Source: Alentia gelatinosa (taxonomy: Eukaryota; Annelida; Polychaeta; Phyllodocida; Polynoidae). From it: a stretch of 64,000 nucleotides of DNA. Position numbers and translations under genes: made by a program. The stretch is taken from the NCBI GenBank assembly GCA_950022655.1, contig OX465587.1, positions 30,879,716-30,943,715 on the forward strand, written 5' to 3'. Below the pieces are notes generated by a model. That model had not been told where the DNA came from, made no database searches, and saw only the letters and a list, made by a program, of their open reading frames with translations. Positions 36,414 through 50,604 of the stretch are shown piece after piece (within the stretch, counting starts at the first letter, position 1; each line of letters begins with the position of its first letter).

Positions 36414-38906
36414 TACTATATCTAAAAAACTACGATTCTGGTAGTATCTGCTTGGACTTCTGCCCGCACATAAGGACAGAGTGAACCAGACTTAGGCTTG
36501 GAGAGTGAGGGGCCACGAGAGTGAAAATCTCGTGAAGGAAAATATTAGAATCTGTTCTTCTTTTTTGTAGATCGATTTGCAGAAATATCTTTTCTCTTAT
36601 GATTTATTTTGAGCCATGCCCAAATCAATGTCTAGTAGTGTAGTTTTCTTATCTACTTTTCTCGTGAGAAACCAATGAGATCTCAACTTTCACTGGTCGC
36701 CCCACTTTCAAAACTCCGCTGATTCCCTACACCCAGCAACAGCCTAAGTATTTGACCCTATTAGAGCATCTGACTTTGTGGAGTAGTGGGCAGGGTGTTT
36801 CCCTGGCAAGGCCAGTGTCGGGTGTTCGAACCCAGCAATAGGCAGCCCATAATTTCATTTTTCAATATTCTCCCCTTAACTCGGACTCGACGAAGTCGCT
36901 AAATATATCCATGATATTTATGAAAGATGGATAAAAGAAGCAAAAGGAACCAAACTGATTTGTTCCTGCTATATTTTGAGAGTACCAATCTCTGATCACT
37001 TTAAAGTTTGCCTATAATGGATGGATAGCAAACCATTCTTGTTGAGGAAGTATTTGTTTCACACCGTCTCCACCAGGTGGCAAGCCTGTACCATGACTTG
37101 ACCAGTCTCTCCTCACTGGTAGGGTTCCCTACACAGCATGTTGCAGGGCTTGCCCTGTAGAGGAATCATGTGCATCTTGTCCTGTATAACAAATTCAGAA
37201 TACTCTCATCAGCAATGTTTAGCAAGACACATACTGATATTACATTATCTACCAATGACAAAGGGTTGGAGGGATTCAATGTGATTTTTCTTGAGAAATC
37301 CTACATTGAAAAACGTCCCTGTGAACTAAATGCTTTTTCATAGAGGTAAATTAATTGCTCTTGAATGCTATTCCAGTGAGGGATTATGATATCAGTATAT
37401 GGTAGTATTGTGGAGCAGCTTATAGGACTATTTCTTGGATTCTAAAAAAGCATAATTGAGACTTTTGTCATGGACTTCATAGGGCTCTATGTTCAAGTGA
37501 GGCCATTGTTTTAAAATGATACAAACATGATCAATTATACATAATTATCATATTTGACCTGAACTTCACCAAGGAAAATGCCATAAATCGTAAATAAACT
37601 GGGGAAGAGGGCCTTCTAGAGAAAGTGAAAATATGCATGTCAAATATATCCATGATACTTATTACCTACTATATCTAAAAAACTACGATTCTGGTAGTAT
37701 CTGCTTGGACTTCTGCCCGCACATAAGGACAGAGTGAACCAGACTTAGGCTTGGAAAGTGAGAATCTCGTGGAGGAAAATATTAGAATCTGTTTTTCTTT
37801 TTTGTAGATCTATTGGCAGAAATATCTTTTCTCTTATGATTTATTTCGAGCCATGCCGAAATCAATGTCTAGTAGCGTAGTTTTTTTATCTACTTTTCTC
37901 GTGAGAAACCAATGAGATCTCAACTTTCGCTGGTCGCCCCACTTTCAAAACTCCGCTGATTCCCTCCACCCAGCAACAGCCTAAGTATTTGACCCTATTA
38001 GAGCATCTGACTTGGTGGAGTAGTGGGCAGGGTGTTTCCCTGGCAATGCCAGTGTCGGGTGTTCGAACCCAGCAATAGGCAGCCCCATAATTTCATTTTT
38101 CAATATTCTCCCCTTAACTCGGACTCGACAAAGTCGCTGAATATATCCATGATATTTATGAAAGATAGATAAAAGAAGCAAAAGGAACCAAACTGATTTG
38201 TTCCTGCTATATTTTGAGAGTACCAATCTCTGATCACTTTAAAGTTTGCCTATAATGGATGGATAGCAAACCATTCCTGTTGAGGAAGCACTTGTTTCAC
38301 ACGGTCTCCACCAGGTGGCAAGCCTGTACCATGACTTGGCCAGTCTCTCCTCACTGGTAGGGTTCCCTACACAGCATGTTGCAGGGCTTGCCCTGTAGAG
38401 GAATCATGTGCATCTTGTCCTGTATAACAAATTCAGAATACTCTCATCAGCAATGTTTAGCAAGACACATACTGATATTACATTATCTACCAATGACAAA
38501 GGGTTGGAGGGATTCAATGTGATTTTTCTTGAGAAATCCTACATTGAAAAACGTCCCTGTGAACTAAATGCTTTTTCATAGAGGTAAATTAATTGCTCTT
38601 GAATGCTATTCCAGTGAGGGATTATGATATCAGTATATGGTAGTATTGTGGAGCAGCTTATAGGACTATTTCTTGTATTCTAAAAAAGCATAATTGAGAC
38701 TTTTGTCATGGACTTCATAGGGCTCTATGTTCAAGTGAGGCCATTGTTTTAAAATGATACAAACATGATCAATTATACATAATTATCATATTTGACCTGA
38801 ACTTCACCAAGGAAAATCCCATAAATCGTAAATAAACTGGGGGAGAGGGTCTTCTAGAGAAAGTGAAAATATGCATGTCAAATATACCCATGATACTTAT
38901 TACCTA

Positions 38907-39241
38907 TTATTATATACATGTGGTAGTATATCCTACACATACTGCCCGCTCCTACCCATGTCGTATTTATACCCGTACGACACCTAGGTGACGTAAGGGG
39001 TATGTATGTGGCGTACGGGGCATGTACAGCGGCAAAATCCAAATATTCCCCGAGTAGCAAAGTTAAAAATTCGATATTTCAAGGTATATAATAATAGAGA
39101 AACAGGCTCACTGTCTACGTACGGATAAAATACTTGGTAAAATCGGCGATCAGATGAACCTCTGCCTTCGGCATCGGTTGATCTGATCGCCGATTTTACC
39201 GCGTATTTTATCCGTACGGAGACAGTAAGCCTGTTTCTCTA
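38907..39241. mobile_element. hairpin-bearing insertion, copy 6
   Basis: Same position, with one visible private change in the left part (CATGTACAGCGGC instead of CATGTACGGCGGC). Confidence 0.75.
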
Positions 39242-41733
39242 TACTATATCTAAAAAACTACGATTCTGGTAGTATCTGCTTGGACTTCTGCCCGCACATA
39301 AGGACAGAGTGAACCAGACTTAGGCTTGGAGAGTGAGGGGCCACGAGAGTGAAAATCTCGTGAAGGAAAATATTAGAATCTGTTCTTCTTTTTTGTAGAT
39401 CGATTTGCAGAAATATCTTTTCTCTTATGATTTATTTTGAGCCATGCCCAAATCAATGTCTAGTAGTGTAGTTTTCTTATCTACTTTTCTCGTGAGAAAC
39501 CAATGAGATCTCAACTTTCACTGGTCGCCCCACTTTCAAAACTCCGCTGATTCCCTACACCCAGCAACAGCCTAAGTATTTGACCCTATTAGAGCATCTG
39601 ACTTTGTGGAGTAGTGGGCAGGGTGTTTCCCTGGCAAGGCCAGTGTCGGGTGTTCGAACCCAGCAATAGGCAGCCCATAATTTCATTTTTCAATATTCTC
39701 CCCTTAACTCGGACTCGACGAAGTCGCTAAATATATCCATGATATTTATGAAAGATGGATAAAAGAAGCAAAAGGAACCAAACTGATTTGTTCCTGCTAT
39801 ATTTTGAGAGTACCAATCTCTGATCACTTTAAAGTTTGCCTATAATGGATGGATAGCAAACCATTCTTGTTGAGGAAGTATTTGTTTCACACCGTCTCCA
39901 CCAGGTGGCAAGCCTGTACCATGACTTGACCAGTCTCTCCTCACTGGTAGGGTTCCCTACACAGCATGTTGCAGGGCTTGCCCTGTAGAGGAATCATGTG
40001 CATCTTGTCCTGTATAACAAATTCAGAATACTCTCATCAGCAATGTTTAGCAAGACACATACTGATATTACATTATCTACCAATGACAAAGGGTTGGAGG
40101 GATTCAATGTGATTTTTCTTGAGAAATCCTACATTGAAAAACGTCCCTGTGAACTAAATGCTTTTTCATAGAGGTAAATTAATTGCTCTTGAATGCTATT
40201 CCAGTGAGGGATTATGATATCAGTATATGGTAGTATTGTGGAGCAGCTTATAGGACTATTTCTTGGATTCTAAAAAAGCATAATTGAGACTTTTGTCATG
40301 GACTTCATAGGGCTCTATGTTCAAGTGAGGCCATTGTTTTAAAATGATACAAACATGATCAATTATACATAATTATCATATTTGACCTGAACTTCACCAA
40401 GGAAAATGCCATAAATCGTAAATAAACTGGGGAAGAGGGCCTTCTAGAGAAAGTGAAAATATGCATGTCAAATATATCCATGATACTTATTACCTACTAT
40501 ATCTAAAAAACTACGATTCTGGTAGTATCTGCTTGGACTTCTGCCCGCACATAAGGACAGAGTGAACCAGACTTAGGCTTGGAAAGTGAGAATCTCGTGG
40601 AGGAAAATATTAGAATCTGTTTTTCTTTTTTGTAGATCTATTGGCAGAAATATCTTTTCTCTTATGATTTATTTCGAGCCATGCCGAAATCAATGTCTAG
40701 TAGCGTAGTTTTCTTATCTACTTTTCTCGTGAGAAACAAATGAGATCTCAACTTTCGCTGGTTGCCCCACTTTCAAAACTCCGCTGATTCCTTCCACCCA
40801 GCAACAGCCTAAGTATTTGACCCTATTAGAGCATCTGACTTTGTGGAGTAGTGGGCAGGGTGTTTCCCTGGCAATGCCAGTGTCGGGTGTTCGAACCCAG
40901 CAATAGGCAGCCCATAATTTCATTTTTCAATATTCTCCCCTTTACTCGGACTCGACAAAGTCGCTAAATATATCCATGATATTTATGAAAGATAGATAAA
41001 AGAAGCGAAAGGAACCAAACTGATTTGTTCCTGCTATATTTTGAGCGTACCAATCTCTGATCACTTTAAAGTTTGCCTATAATGGATTGATAGCAAACCA
41101 TTCCTGTTGAGGAAGCATTTGTTTCACACGGTCTCCACCAGGTGGCAAGCCTGTACCATGACTTGACCAGTCTCTCTTCACTGGTAGGGTTCCCTACACA
41201 GCATGTTGCAGGGCTTGCCCTGTAGAGGAATCATGTGCATCTTGTCCTGTATAACAAATTCAGAATACTCTCATCAGCAATGTTTAGCAAGACACATACT
41301 GATATTACATTATCTACCAATGACAAAGGGTTGGAGGGTTTCAATGTGATTTTTCTTGAGAAATCCTACATTGAAAAACGTCCCTGTGAACTAAATGCTT
41401 TTTCATAGAGGTAAATTAATTGCTCTTGAATGCTATTCCAGTGAGGGATTATGATATCAGTATATGGTAGTATTGTGGAGCAGCTTATAGGACTATTTCT
41501 TGTATTCTAAAAAAGCATAATTGAGACTTTTGTCATGGACTTCATAGGGCTCTATGTTCAAGTGAGGCCATTGTTTTAAAATGATACAAACATGATCAAT
41601 TATACATAATTATCATATTTGACCTGAACTTCACCAAGGAAAATGCCATAAATCGTAAATAAACTGGGGGAGAGGGTCTTCTAGAGAAAGTGAAAATATG
41701 CATGTCAAATATACCCATGATACTTATTACCTA

Positions 41734-42068
41734 TTATTATATACATGTGGTAGTATATCCTACACATACTGCCCGCTCCTACCCATGTCGTATTTATACC
41801 CGTACGACACCTAGGTGACGTAAGGGGTATGTATGTGGCGTACGGGGCATGTACGGCGGCAAAATCCAAATATTCCCCGAGTAGCAAAGTTAAAAATTCG
41901 ATATTTTAAGGTATATAATAATAGAGAAACAGGCTCACTGTCTACGTACGGATAAGATACTTGGTAAAATCGGCGATCAGATGAACCTCTGCCTTCGGCA
42001 TCGGTTGATCTGATCGCCGATTTTACCGCGTATTTTATCCGTACGGAGACAGTAAGCCTGTTTCTCTA
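41734..42068. mobile_element. hairpin-bearing insertion, copy 7
   Basis: Same position. The left hairpin arm has GGATAAGATAC in place of GGATAAAATAC. Confidence 0.75.
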
Positions 42069-44560
42069 TACTATATCTAAAAAACTACGATTCTGGTAGT
42101 ATCTGCTTGGACTTCTGCCCGCACATAAGGACAGAGTGAACCAGACTTAGGCTTGGAGAGTGAGGGGCCACGAGAGTGAAAATCTCGTGAAGGAAAATAT
42201 TAGAATCTGTTCTTCTTTTTTGTAGATCGATTTGCAGAAATATCTTTTCTCTTATGATTTATTTTGAGCCATGCCCAAATCAATGTCTAGTAGTGTAGTT
42301 TTCTTATCTACTTTTCTCGTGAGAAACCAATGAGATCTCAACTTTCACTGGTCGCCCCACTTTCAAAACTCCGCTGATTCCCTACACCCAGCAACAGCCT
42401 AAGTATTTGACCCTATTAGAGCATCTGACTTTGTGGAGTAGTGGGCAGGGTGTTTCCCTGGCAATGCCAGTGTTGGGTGTTCGAACCCAGCAATAGGCAG
42501 CCCATAATTTCATTTTTCAATATTCTCCCCTTAACTCGGACTCGACGAAGTCGCTAAATATATCCATGATATTTATGAAAGATAGATAAAAGAAGCAAAA
42601 GGAACCAAACTGATTTGTTCCTGCTATATTTTGAGAGTACCAATCTCTGATCACTTTAAAGTTTGCCTATAATGGATGGATAGCAAACCATTCCTGTTGA
42701 GGAAGCACTTGTTTCACACGGTCTCCACCAGGTGGCAAGCCTGTACCATGACTTGGCCAGTCTCTCCTCACTGGTAGGGTTCCCTACACAGCATGTTGCA
42801 GGGCTTGCCCTGTAGAGGAATCATGTGCATCTTGTCCTGTATAACAAATTCAGAATACTCTCATCAGCAATGTTTAGCAAGACACATACTGATATTACAT
42901 TTTCTACCAATGACAAAGGGTTGGAGGGATTCAATGTGATTTTTCTTGAGAAATCCTACATTGAAAAACGTCCCTGTGAACTAAATGCTTTTTCATAGAG
43001 GTAAATTAATTGCTCTTGAATGCTATTCCAGTGAGGGATTATGATATCAGTATATGGTAGTATTGTGGAGCAGCTTATAGGACTATTTCTTGGATTCTAA
43101 AAAAGCATAATTGAGACTTTTGTCATGGACTTCATAGTGCTCTATGTTCAAGTGAGGCCATTGTTTTAAAATGATACAAACATGATCAATTATACATAAT
43201 TATCATATTTGACCTGAACTTCACCAAGGAAAATGCCATAAATCGTAAATAAACTGGGGAAGAGGGTCTTCTAGAGAAAGTGAAAATATGCATGTCAAAT
43301 ATATCCATGATACTTATTACCTACTATATCTAAAAAACTACGATTCTGGTAGTATCTACTTGGACTTATGCCAGCACATAAGGACAGAGTGAACCAGACT
43401 AAGGCTTGGAAAGTGAGAATCTCGCGGAGGAAAATATTAGAATCTGTTCTTCTTTTTTGTAGATCTATTTGCAGAAATATCTTTTCTCTTATGATTTATT
43501 TTGAGCCATGCCAAAATTAATGTCTAGTAGTGTAGTTTTTTTATTTACTTTTCTCGTGAGAAACCAATGAGATCTCAACTTTCACTGGTCGCCCCACTTT
43601 CAAAACTCCGCTGATTCCCTACACCCAGCAACAGCCTAAGTATTTGACCCTATTAGAGCATCTGACTTGGTGGAGTAGTGGGCAGTGTGTTTCCCTGGCA
43701 ATGCCAGTGTCGGGTGTTCGAACCCAGCAATAGGCAGCCCAAAATTTCATTTTTCAATATTCTCCCCTTTACTCGGACTCGACAAAGTCGCTAAATATAT
43801 CCATGATATTTATGAAAGATAGATAAAAGAAGAAAAAGGAACCAAACTGATTTGTTCCTGCTATATTTTGAGAGTACCAATCTCTGATCACTTTAAAGTT
43901 TGCCTATAATGGATGGATAGCAAACCATTCCTGTTGAGGAAGCACTTGTTTCACACGGTCTCCACCAGGTGGCAAGCCTGTACCATGACTTGGCCAGTCT
44001 CTCCTCACTGGTAGGGTTCCCTACACAGCATGTTGCAGGGCTTGCCCTGTAGAGGAATCATGTGCATCTTGTCCTGTATAACAAATTCAGAATACTCTCA
44101 TCAGCAATGTTTAGCAAGACACATACTGATATTACATTATCTACCAATGACAAAGGGTTGGAGGGTTTCAATGTGATTTTTCTTGAGAAATCCTACATTG
44201 AAAAACGTCCCTGTGAACTAAATGCTTTTTCATAGAGGTAAATTAATTGCTCTTGAATGCTATTCCAGTGAGGGATTATGATATCAGTATATGGTAGTAT
44301 TGTGGAGCAGCTTATAGGACTATTTCTTGGATTCTAAAAAAGCATAATTGAGACTTTTGTCATGGACTTCATAGTGCTCTATGTTCAAGTGAGGCCATTG
44401 TTTTAAAATGATACAAACATGATCAATTATACATAATTATCATATTTGACCTGAACTTCACCAAGGAAAATGCCATAAATCGTAAATAAACTGGGGGAGA
44501 GGGTCTTCTAGAGAAAGTGAAAATATGCATGTCAAATATACCCATGATACTTATTACCTA

Positions 44561-44895
44561 TTATTATATACATGTGGTAGTATATCCTACACATACTGCC
44601 CGCTCCTACCCATGTCGTATTTATACCCGTACGACACCTAGGTGACGTAAGGGGTATGTATGTGGCGTACGGGGCATGTACGGCGGCAAAATCCAAATAT
44701 TCCCCGAGTAGCAAAGTTAAAAATTCGATATTTTAAGGTTTATAATAAAAGAGAAACAGGCTCACTGTCTACGTACGGATAAAATACTTGGTAAAATCGG
44801 CGATCAGATGAACCTCTGCCTTCGGCATCGGTTGATCTGATCGCCGATTTTACCACGTATTTTATCCGTACGGAGACAGTAAGCCTGTTTCTCTA
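44561..44895. mobile_element. hairpin-bearing insertion, copy 8 (last)
   Basis: Matches copy 2 in its private variants (AATAAAAGAG, TTTTACCACG). The three units to its right lack the insertion. Confidence 0.75.
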
Positions 44896-47800
44896 TACTA
44901 TATCTAAAAAACTACGATTCTGGTAGTATCTGCTTGGACTTCTGCCCGCACATAAGGACAGAGTGAACCAGACTTAGGCTTGGAGAGTGAGGGGCCACGA
45001 GAGTGAGAATCTCGTGAAGGAAAATATTAGAATCTGTTCTTCTTTTTTGTAGATCGATTTGCAGAAATATCTTTTCTCTTATGATTTATTTTGAGCCATG
45101 CCCAAATCAATGTCTAGTAGTGTAGTTTTCTTATCTACTTTTCTCGTGAGAAACCAATGAGATCTCAACTTTCACTGGTCGCCCCACTTTCAAAACTCCG
45201 CTGATTCCCTACACCCAGCAACAGCCTAAGTATTTGACCCTATTAGAGCATCTGACTTTGTGGAGTAGTGGGCAGGGTGTTTCCCTGGTAATGCCAGTGT
45301 TAGGTGTTCGAACCCAGCAATAGGCAGCCCATAATTTCATTTTTCAATATTCTCCCCTTAACTCGGACTCGACAAAGTCGCTGAATATATCCATGATATT
45401 TATGAAAGATAGATAAAAGAAGCAAAAGGAACCAAACTGATTTGTTCCTGCTATATTTTGAGAGTACCAATCTCTGATCACTTTAAAGTTTGCCTATAAT
45501 GGATGGATAGCAAACCATTCCTGTTGAGGAAGTATTTGTTTCACATCGTCTCCACCAGGTGGCAAGCCTGTACCATGACTTGACCAGTCTCTCCTCACTG
45601 GTAGGGTTCCCTACACAGCATGTTGCAGGGCTTGCCCTGTAGAGGAATCATGTGCATCTTGTCCTGTATAACAAATTCAGAATACTCTCATCAGCAATGT
45701 TTAGCAAGACACATACTGATATTACATTATCTACCAATGACAAAGGGTTGGAGGGTTTCAATGTGATTTTTCTTGAGAAATCCTACATTGAAAAACGTCC
45801 CTGTGAACTAAATGCTTTTTCATAGAGGTAAATTAATTGCTCTTGAATGCTATTCCAGTGAGGGATTATGATATCAGTATATGGTAGTATTGTGGAGCAG
45901 CTTATAGGACTATTTCTTGGATTCTAAAAAAGCATAATTGAGACTTTTGTCATGGACTTCATAGGGCTCTATGTTCAAGTGAGGCCATTGTTTTAAAATG
46001 ATACAAACATGATCAATTATACATAATTATCATATTTGACCTGAACTTCACCAAGGAAAATGCCATAAATCGTAAATAAACTGGGGAAGAGGGTCTTCTA
46101 GAGAAAGTGAAAATATGCATGTCAAATATATCCATGATACTTATTACCTACTATATCTAAAAAACTACGATTCTGGTAGTATCTGCTTGGACTTCTGCCC
46201 GCACATAAGGACAGAGTGAACCAGACTTAGGCTTGGAAAGTGAGAATCTCGCGGAGGAAAATATTAGAATCTGTTCTTCTTTTTTGTAGATCTATTTGCA
46301 GAAATATCTTTTCTCTTATGATTTATTTCGAGCCATGCCGAAATCAATGTCTAGTAGTGTAGTTTTCTTATCTACTTTTCTCGTGAGAAACCAATGAGAT
46401 CTCAACTTTCGCTGGTCGCCCCACTTTCAAAACTCCGCTGATTCCCTACACCCAGCAACAGCCTAAGTATTTGACCCTATTAGAGCATCTGACTTTGTGG
46501 AGTAGTGGGCAGGGTGTTTCCCTGGCAATGCCAGTGTCGGGTGTTCGAACCCAGCAATAGGCAGCCCATAATTTCATTTTTCAATATTCTCCCCTTAACT
46601 CGGACTCGACAAAGTCGCTAAATATATCCATGATATTTATGAAAGATAGATAAAAGAAGCAAAAGGAACCAAACTGATTTGTTCCTGCTATATTTTGAGA
46701 GTACCAATCTCTGATCACTTTAAAGTTTGCCTATAATGGATGGATAGCAAACCATTTCTGTTGAGGAAGTATTTGTTTCACACCGTCTCCACCAGGTGGC
46801 AAGCCTGTACCATGACTTGGCCAGTCTCTCCTCACTGGTAGGGTTCCCTACACAGCATGTTGCAGGGCTTGCCCTGTAGAGGAATCATGTGCATCTTGTC
46901 CTGTATAACAAATTCAGAATACTCTCATCAGCAATGTTTAGCAAGACACATACTGATATTACATTATCTACCAATGACAAAGGGTTGGAGGGTTTCAATG
47001 TGATTTTTCTTGAGAAATCCTACATTGAAAAACGTCCCTGTGAACTAAATGCTTTTTCATAGAGGTAAATTAATTGCTCTTGAATGCTATTCCAGTGAGG
47101 GATTATGATATCAGTATATGGTAGTATTGTGGAGCAGCTTATAGGACTATTTCTTGGATTCTAAAAAAGCATAATTGAGACTTTTGTCATGGACTTCATA
47201 GGGCTCTATGTTCAAGTGAGGCCATTGTTTTAAAATGATACAAACATGATCAATTATACATAATTATCATATTTGACCTGAACTTCACCAAGGAAAATGC
47301 CATAAATCGTAAATAAACTGGGGAAGAGGGTCTTCTAGAGAAAGTGAAAATATGCATGTCAAATATATCCATGATACTTATTACCTACTATATCTAAAAA
47401 ACTACGATTCTGGTAGTATCTGCTTGGACTTCTGCCCGCACATAAGGACAGAGTGAACCAGACTTAGGCTTGGAAAATGAGAATCTCGCGGAGGAAAATA
47501 TTAGAATCTGTTCTTCTTTTTTGTAGATCTATTTGCAGAAATATCTTTTCTCTTATGATTTATTTCGAGCCATGCCTAAATCAATGTCTAGTAGTGTAGT
47601 TTTTTTATCTACTTTTCTCGTGAGAAACCAATGAGATCTCAACTTTCGCTGGTCGCCCCACTTTCAAAACTCCGCTGATTCCCTCCACCCAGCAACAGCC
47701 TAAGTATTTGACCCTATTAGAGCATCTGACTTGGTGGAGTAGTGGGCAGGGTGTTTCCCTGGCAATGCCAGTGTCGGGTGTTCGAACCCAGCAATAGGCA

Positions 47801-50604
47801 GCCCCATAATTTCATTTTTCAATATTCTCCCCTTAACTCGGACTCGACAAAGTCGCTGAATATATCCATGATATTTATGAAAGATAGATAAAAGAAGCAA
47901 AAGGAACCAAACTGATTTGTTCCTGCTATATTTTGAGAGTACCAATCTCTGATCACTTTAAAGTTTGCCTATAATGGATGGATAGCAAACCATTCCTGTT
48001 GAGGAAGCACTTGTTTCACACGGTCTCCACCAGGTGGCAAGCCTGTACCATGACTTGGCCAGTCTCTCCTCACTGGTAGGGTTCCCTACACAGCATGTTG
48101 CAGGGCTTGCCCTGTAGAGGAATCATGTGCATCTTGTCCTGTATAACAAATTCAGAATACTCTCACAAGCAATGTTTAGCAAGACACATACTGATATTAC
48201 ATTATCTACCAATGACAAAGGGTTGGAGGGATTCAATGTGATTTTTCTTGAGAAATCCTACATTGAAAAACGTCCCTGTGAACTAAATGCTTTTTCATAG
48301 AGGTAAATTAATTGCTCTTGAATGCTATTCCAGTGAGGGATTATGATATCAGTATATGGTAGTATTGTGGAGCAGCTTATAGGACTATTTCTTGGATTCT
48401 AAAAAAGCATAATTGAGACTTTTGTCATGGACTTCATAGGGCTCTATGTTCAAGTGAGGCCATTGTTTTAAAATGATACAAACATGATCAATTATACATA
48501 ATTATCATATTTGACCTGAACTTCACCAAGGAAAATGCCATAAATCGTAAATAAACTGGGGAAGAGGGTCTTCTAGAGAAAGTGAAAATATGCATGTCAA
48601 ATATATCCATGATACTTATTACCTACTATATCTAAAAAACTACGATTCTGGTAGTATCTGCTTGGACTTCTGCCCGCACATAAGGACAGAGTGAACCAGA
48701 CTTAGGCTTGGAAAGTGAGAATCTCGTGGAGGAAAATATTAGAATCTGTTTTTCTTTTTTGTAGATCTATTGGCAGAAATATCTTTTCTCTTATGATTTA
48801 TTTCGAGCCATGCCGAAATCAATGTCTAGTAGCGTAGTTTTCTTATCTACTTTTCTCGTGAGAAACAAATGAGATCTCAACTTTCGCTGGTTGCCCCACT
48901 TTCAAAACTCCGCTGATTCCTTCCACCCAGCAACAGCCTAAGTATTTGACCCTATTAGAGCATCTGACTTTGTGGAGTAGTGGGCAGGGTGTTTCCCTGG
49001 CAATGCCAGTGTCGGGTGTTCGAACCCAGCAATAGGCAGCCCATAATTTCATTTTTCAATATTCTCCCCTTAACTCGGACTCGACAAAGTTGCTAAATAT
49101 ATCCATGATATTTATGAAAGATAGATAAAAGAAGCGAAAGGAACCAAACTGATTTGTTCCTGCTATATTTTGAGCGTACCAATCTCTGATCACTTTAAAG
49201 TTTGCCTATAATGGATTGATAGCAAACCATTCCTGTTGAGGAAGCATTTGTTTCACACGGTCTCCACCAGGTGGCAAGCCTGTACCATGACTTGACCAGT
49301 CTCTCTTCACTGGTAGGGTTCCCTACACAGCATGTTGCAGGGCTTGCCCTGTAGAGGAATCATGTGCATCTTGTCCTGTATAACAAATTCAGAATACTCT
49401 CATCAGCAATGTTTAGCAAGACACATACTGATATTACATTATCTACCAATGACAAAGGGTTGGAGGGTTTCAATGTGATTTTTCTTGAGAAATCCTACAT
49501 TGAAAAACGTCCCTGTGAACTAAATGCTTTTTCATAGAGGTAAATTAATTGCTCTTGAATGCTATTCCAGTGAGGGATTATGATATCAGTATATGGTAGT
49601 ATTGTGGAGCAGCTTATAGGACTATTTCTTGGATTCTAAAAAAGCATAATTGAGACTTTTGTCATGGACTTCATAGGGCTCTATGTTCAAGTGAGGCCAT
49701 TGTTTTAAAATGATACAAACATGATCAATTATACATAATTATCATATTTGACCTGAACTTCACCAAGGAAAATCCCATAAATCGTAAATAAACTGGGGAA
49801 GAGGGTCTTCTAGAGAAAGTGAAAATATGCATGTCAAATATATCCATGATACTTATTACCTACTATATCTAAAAAACTACGATTCTGGTAGTATCTGCTT
49901 GGACTTCTGCCCGCACATAAGGACAGAGTGAACCAGACTTAGGCTTGGAAAGTGAGAATCTCGTGGAGGAAAATATTAGAATCTGTTTTTCTTTTTTGTA
50001 GATCTATTGGCAGAAATATCTTTTCTCTTATGATTTATTTCGAGCCATGCCCAAATCAATGTTTAGTAGTGTAGTTTTCTTATCTACTTTTCTCGTGAGA
50101 AACCAATGAGATCTCAACTTTCGCTGGTCGCCCCACTTTCAAAACTCCGCTGATTCCCTCCACCCAGCAACAGCCTAAGTATTTGACCCTATTAGAGCAT
50201 CTGACTTTGTGGAGTAGTGGGCAGGGTGTTTCCCTGGCAATGCCAGTGTTCGAACCCAGCAATAGGCAGCCCATATTTTCATTTTTCAATATTCTCCCCT
50301 TAACTCGGACTCGACGAAGTCGCTAAATATATCCATGATATTTATGAAAGATAGATAAAAGAAGCAAAAGGAACCAAACTGATTTGTTCCTGCTATATTT
50401 TGAGAGTACCAATCTCTGATCACTTTAAAGTTTGCCTATAATGGATGGATAGCAAACCATTCCTGTTGAGGAAGTATTTGTTTCACACCGTCTCCACCAG
50501 GTGGCAAGCCTGTACCATGACTTGACCAGTCTCTCCTCACTGGTAGGGTTCCCTACACAGCATGTTGCAGGGCTTGCCCTGTAGAGGAATCATGTGCATC
50601 TTGT

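Larger units (their letters stand above)
29201..43340 (+). repeat. homogenised core: five 2,828-bp higher-order repeats
   Basis: Start anchors 29201, 32029, 34857, 37685, 40513 and 43340 are 2,828, 2,828, 2,828, 2,828 and 2,827 bp apart. Copies from about 30776 to 40500 share private variants (for example GGCAAGGCCAGTGTCGGG, GAGGGCCTTCTAGAG) and are almost identical by eye. This points to very recent unequal exchange, gene conversion or an assembly effect. Confidence 0.9.
20405..50604 (+). repeat. ~30-kb tandem array, ~1.24-kb monomer with 2,828-bp higher-order dimer
   Basis: The phrase ACGATTCTGG recurs at 20431, 21065, 22320, 23893, 25146, 26711, 27964, 29201, 30776, 32029, 33604, 34857, 36432, 37685, 39260, 40513, 42087, 43340, 44914, 46167, 47404, 48642 and 49879. 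Spacings are 1,237-1,255 bp (plain unit, some with an extra 16 bp) or 1,565-1,575 bp (unit ending in a ~335-bp insertion). The first unit is short (634 bp) through an internal deletion, and the last stops near 50604. From 29201 to 43340 plain and long units alternate with a period of 2,828 bp (one 2,827) and very few differences. Repeated short open frames inside are not supported as genes. Confidence 0.96.

Noticed and set aside
20632..50289. Repeated 60-81-codon minus-strand frames in the array
   Set aside because: They recur only because the monomer is tandemly repeated, have no start context, family or splice support, and shift with single-base differences between copies.
14926..50604. 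CRISPR array
   Set aside because: The repeats are long satellites without short unique spacers or cas genes, and the window is clearly eukaryotic.
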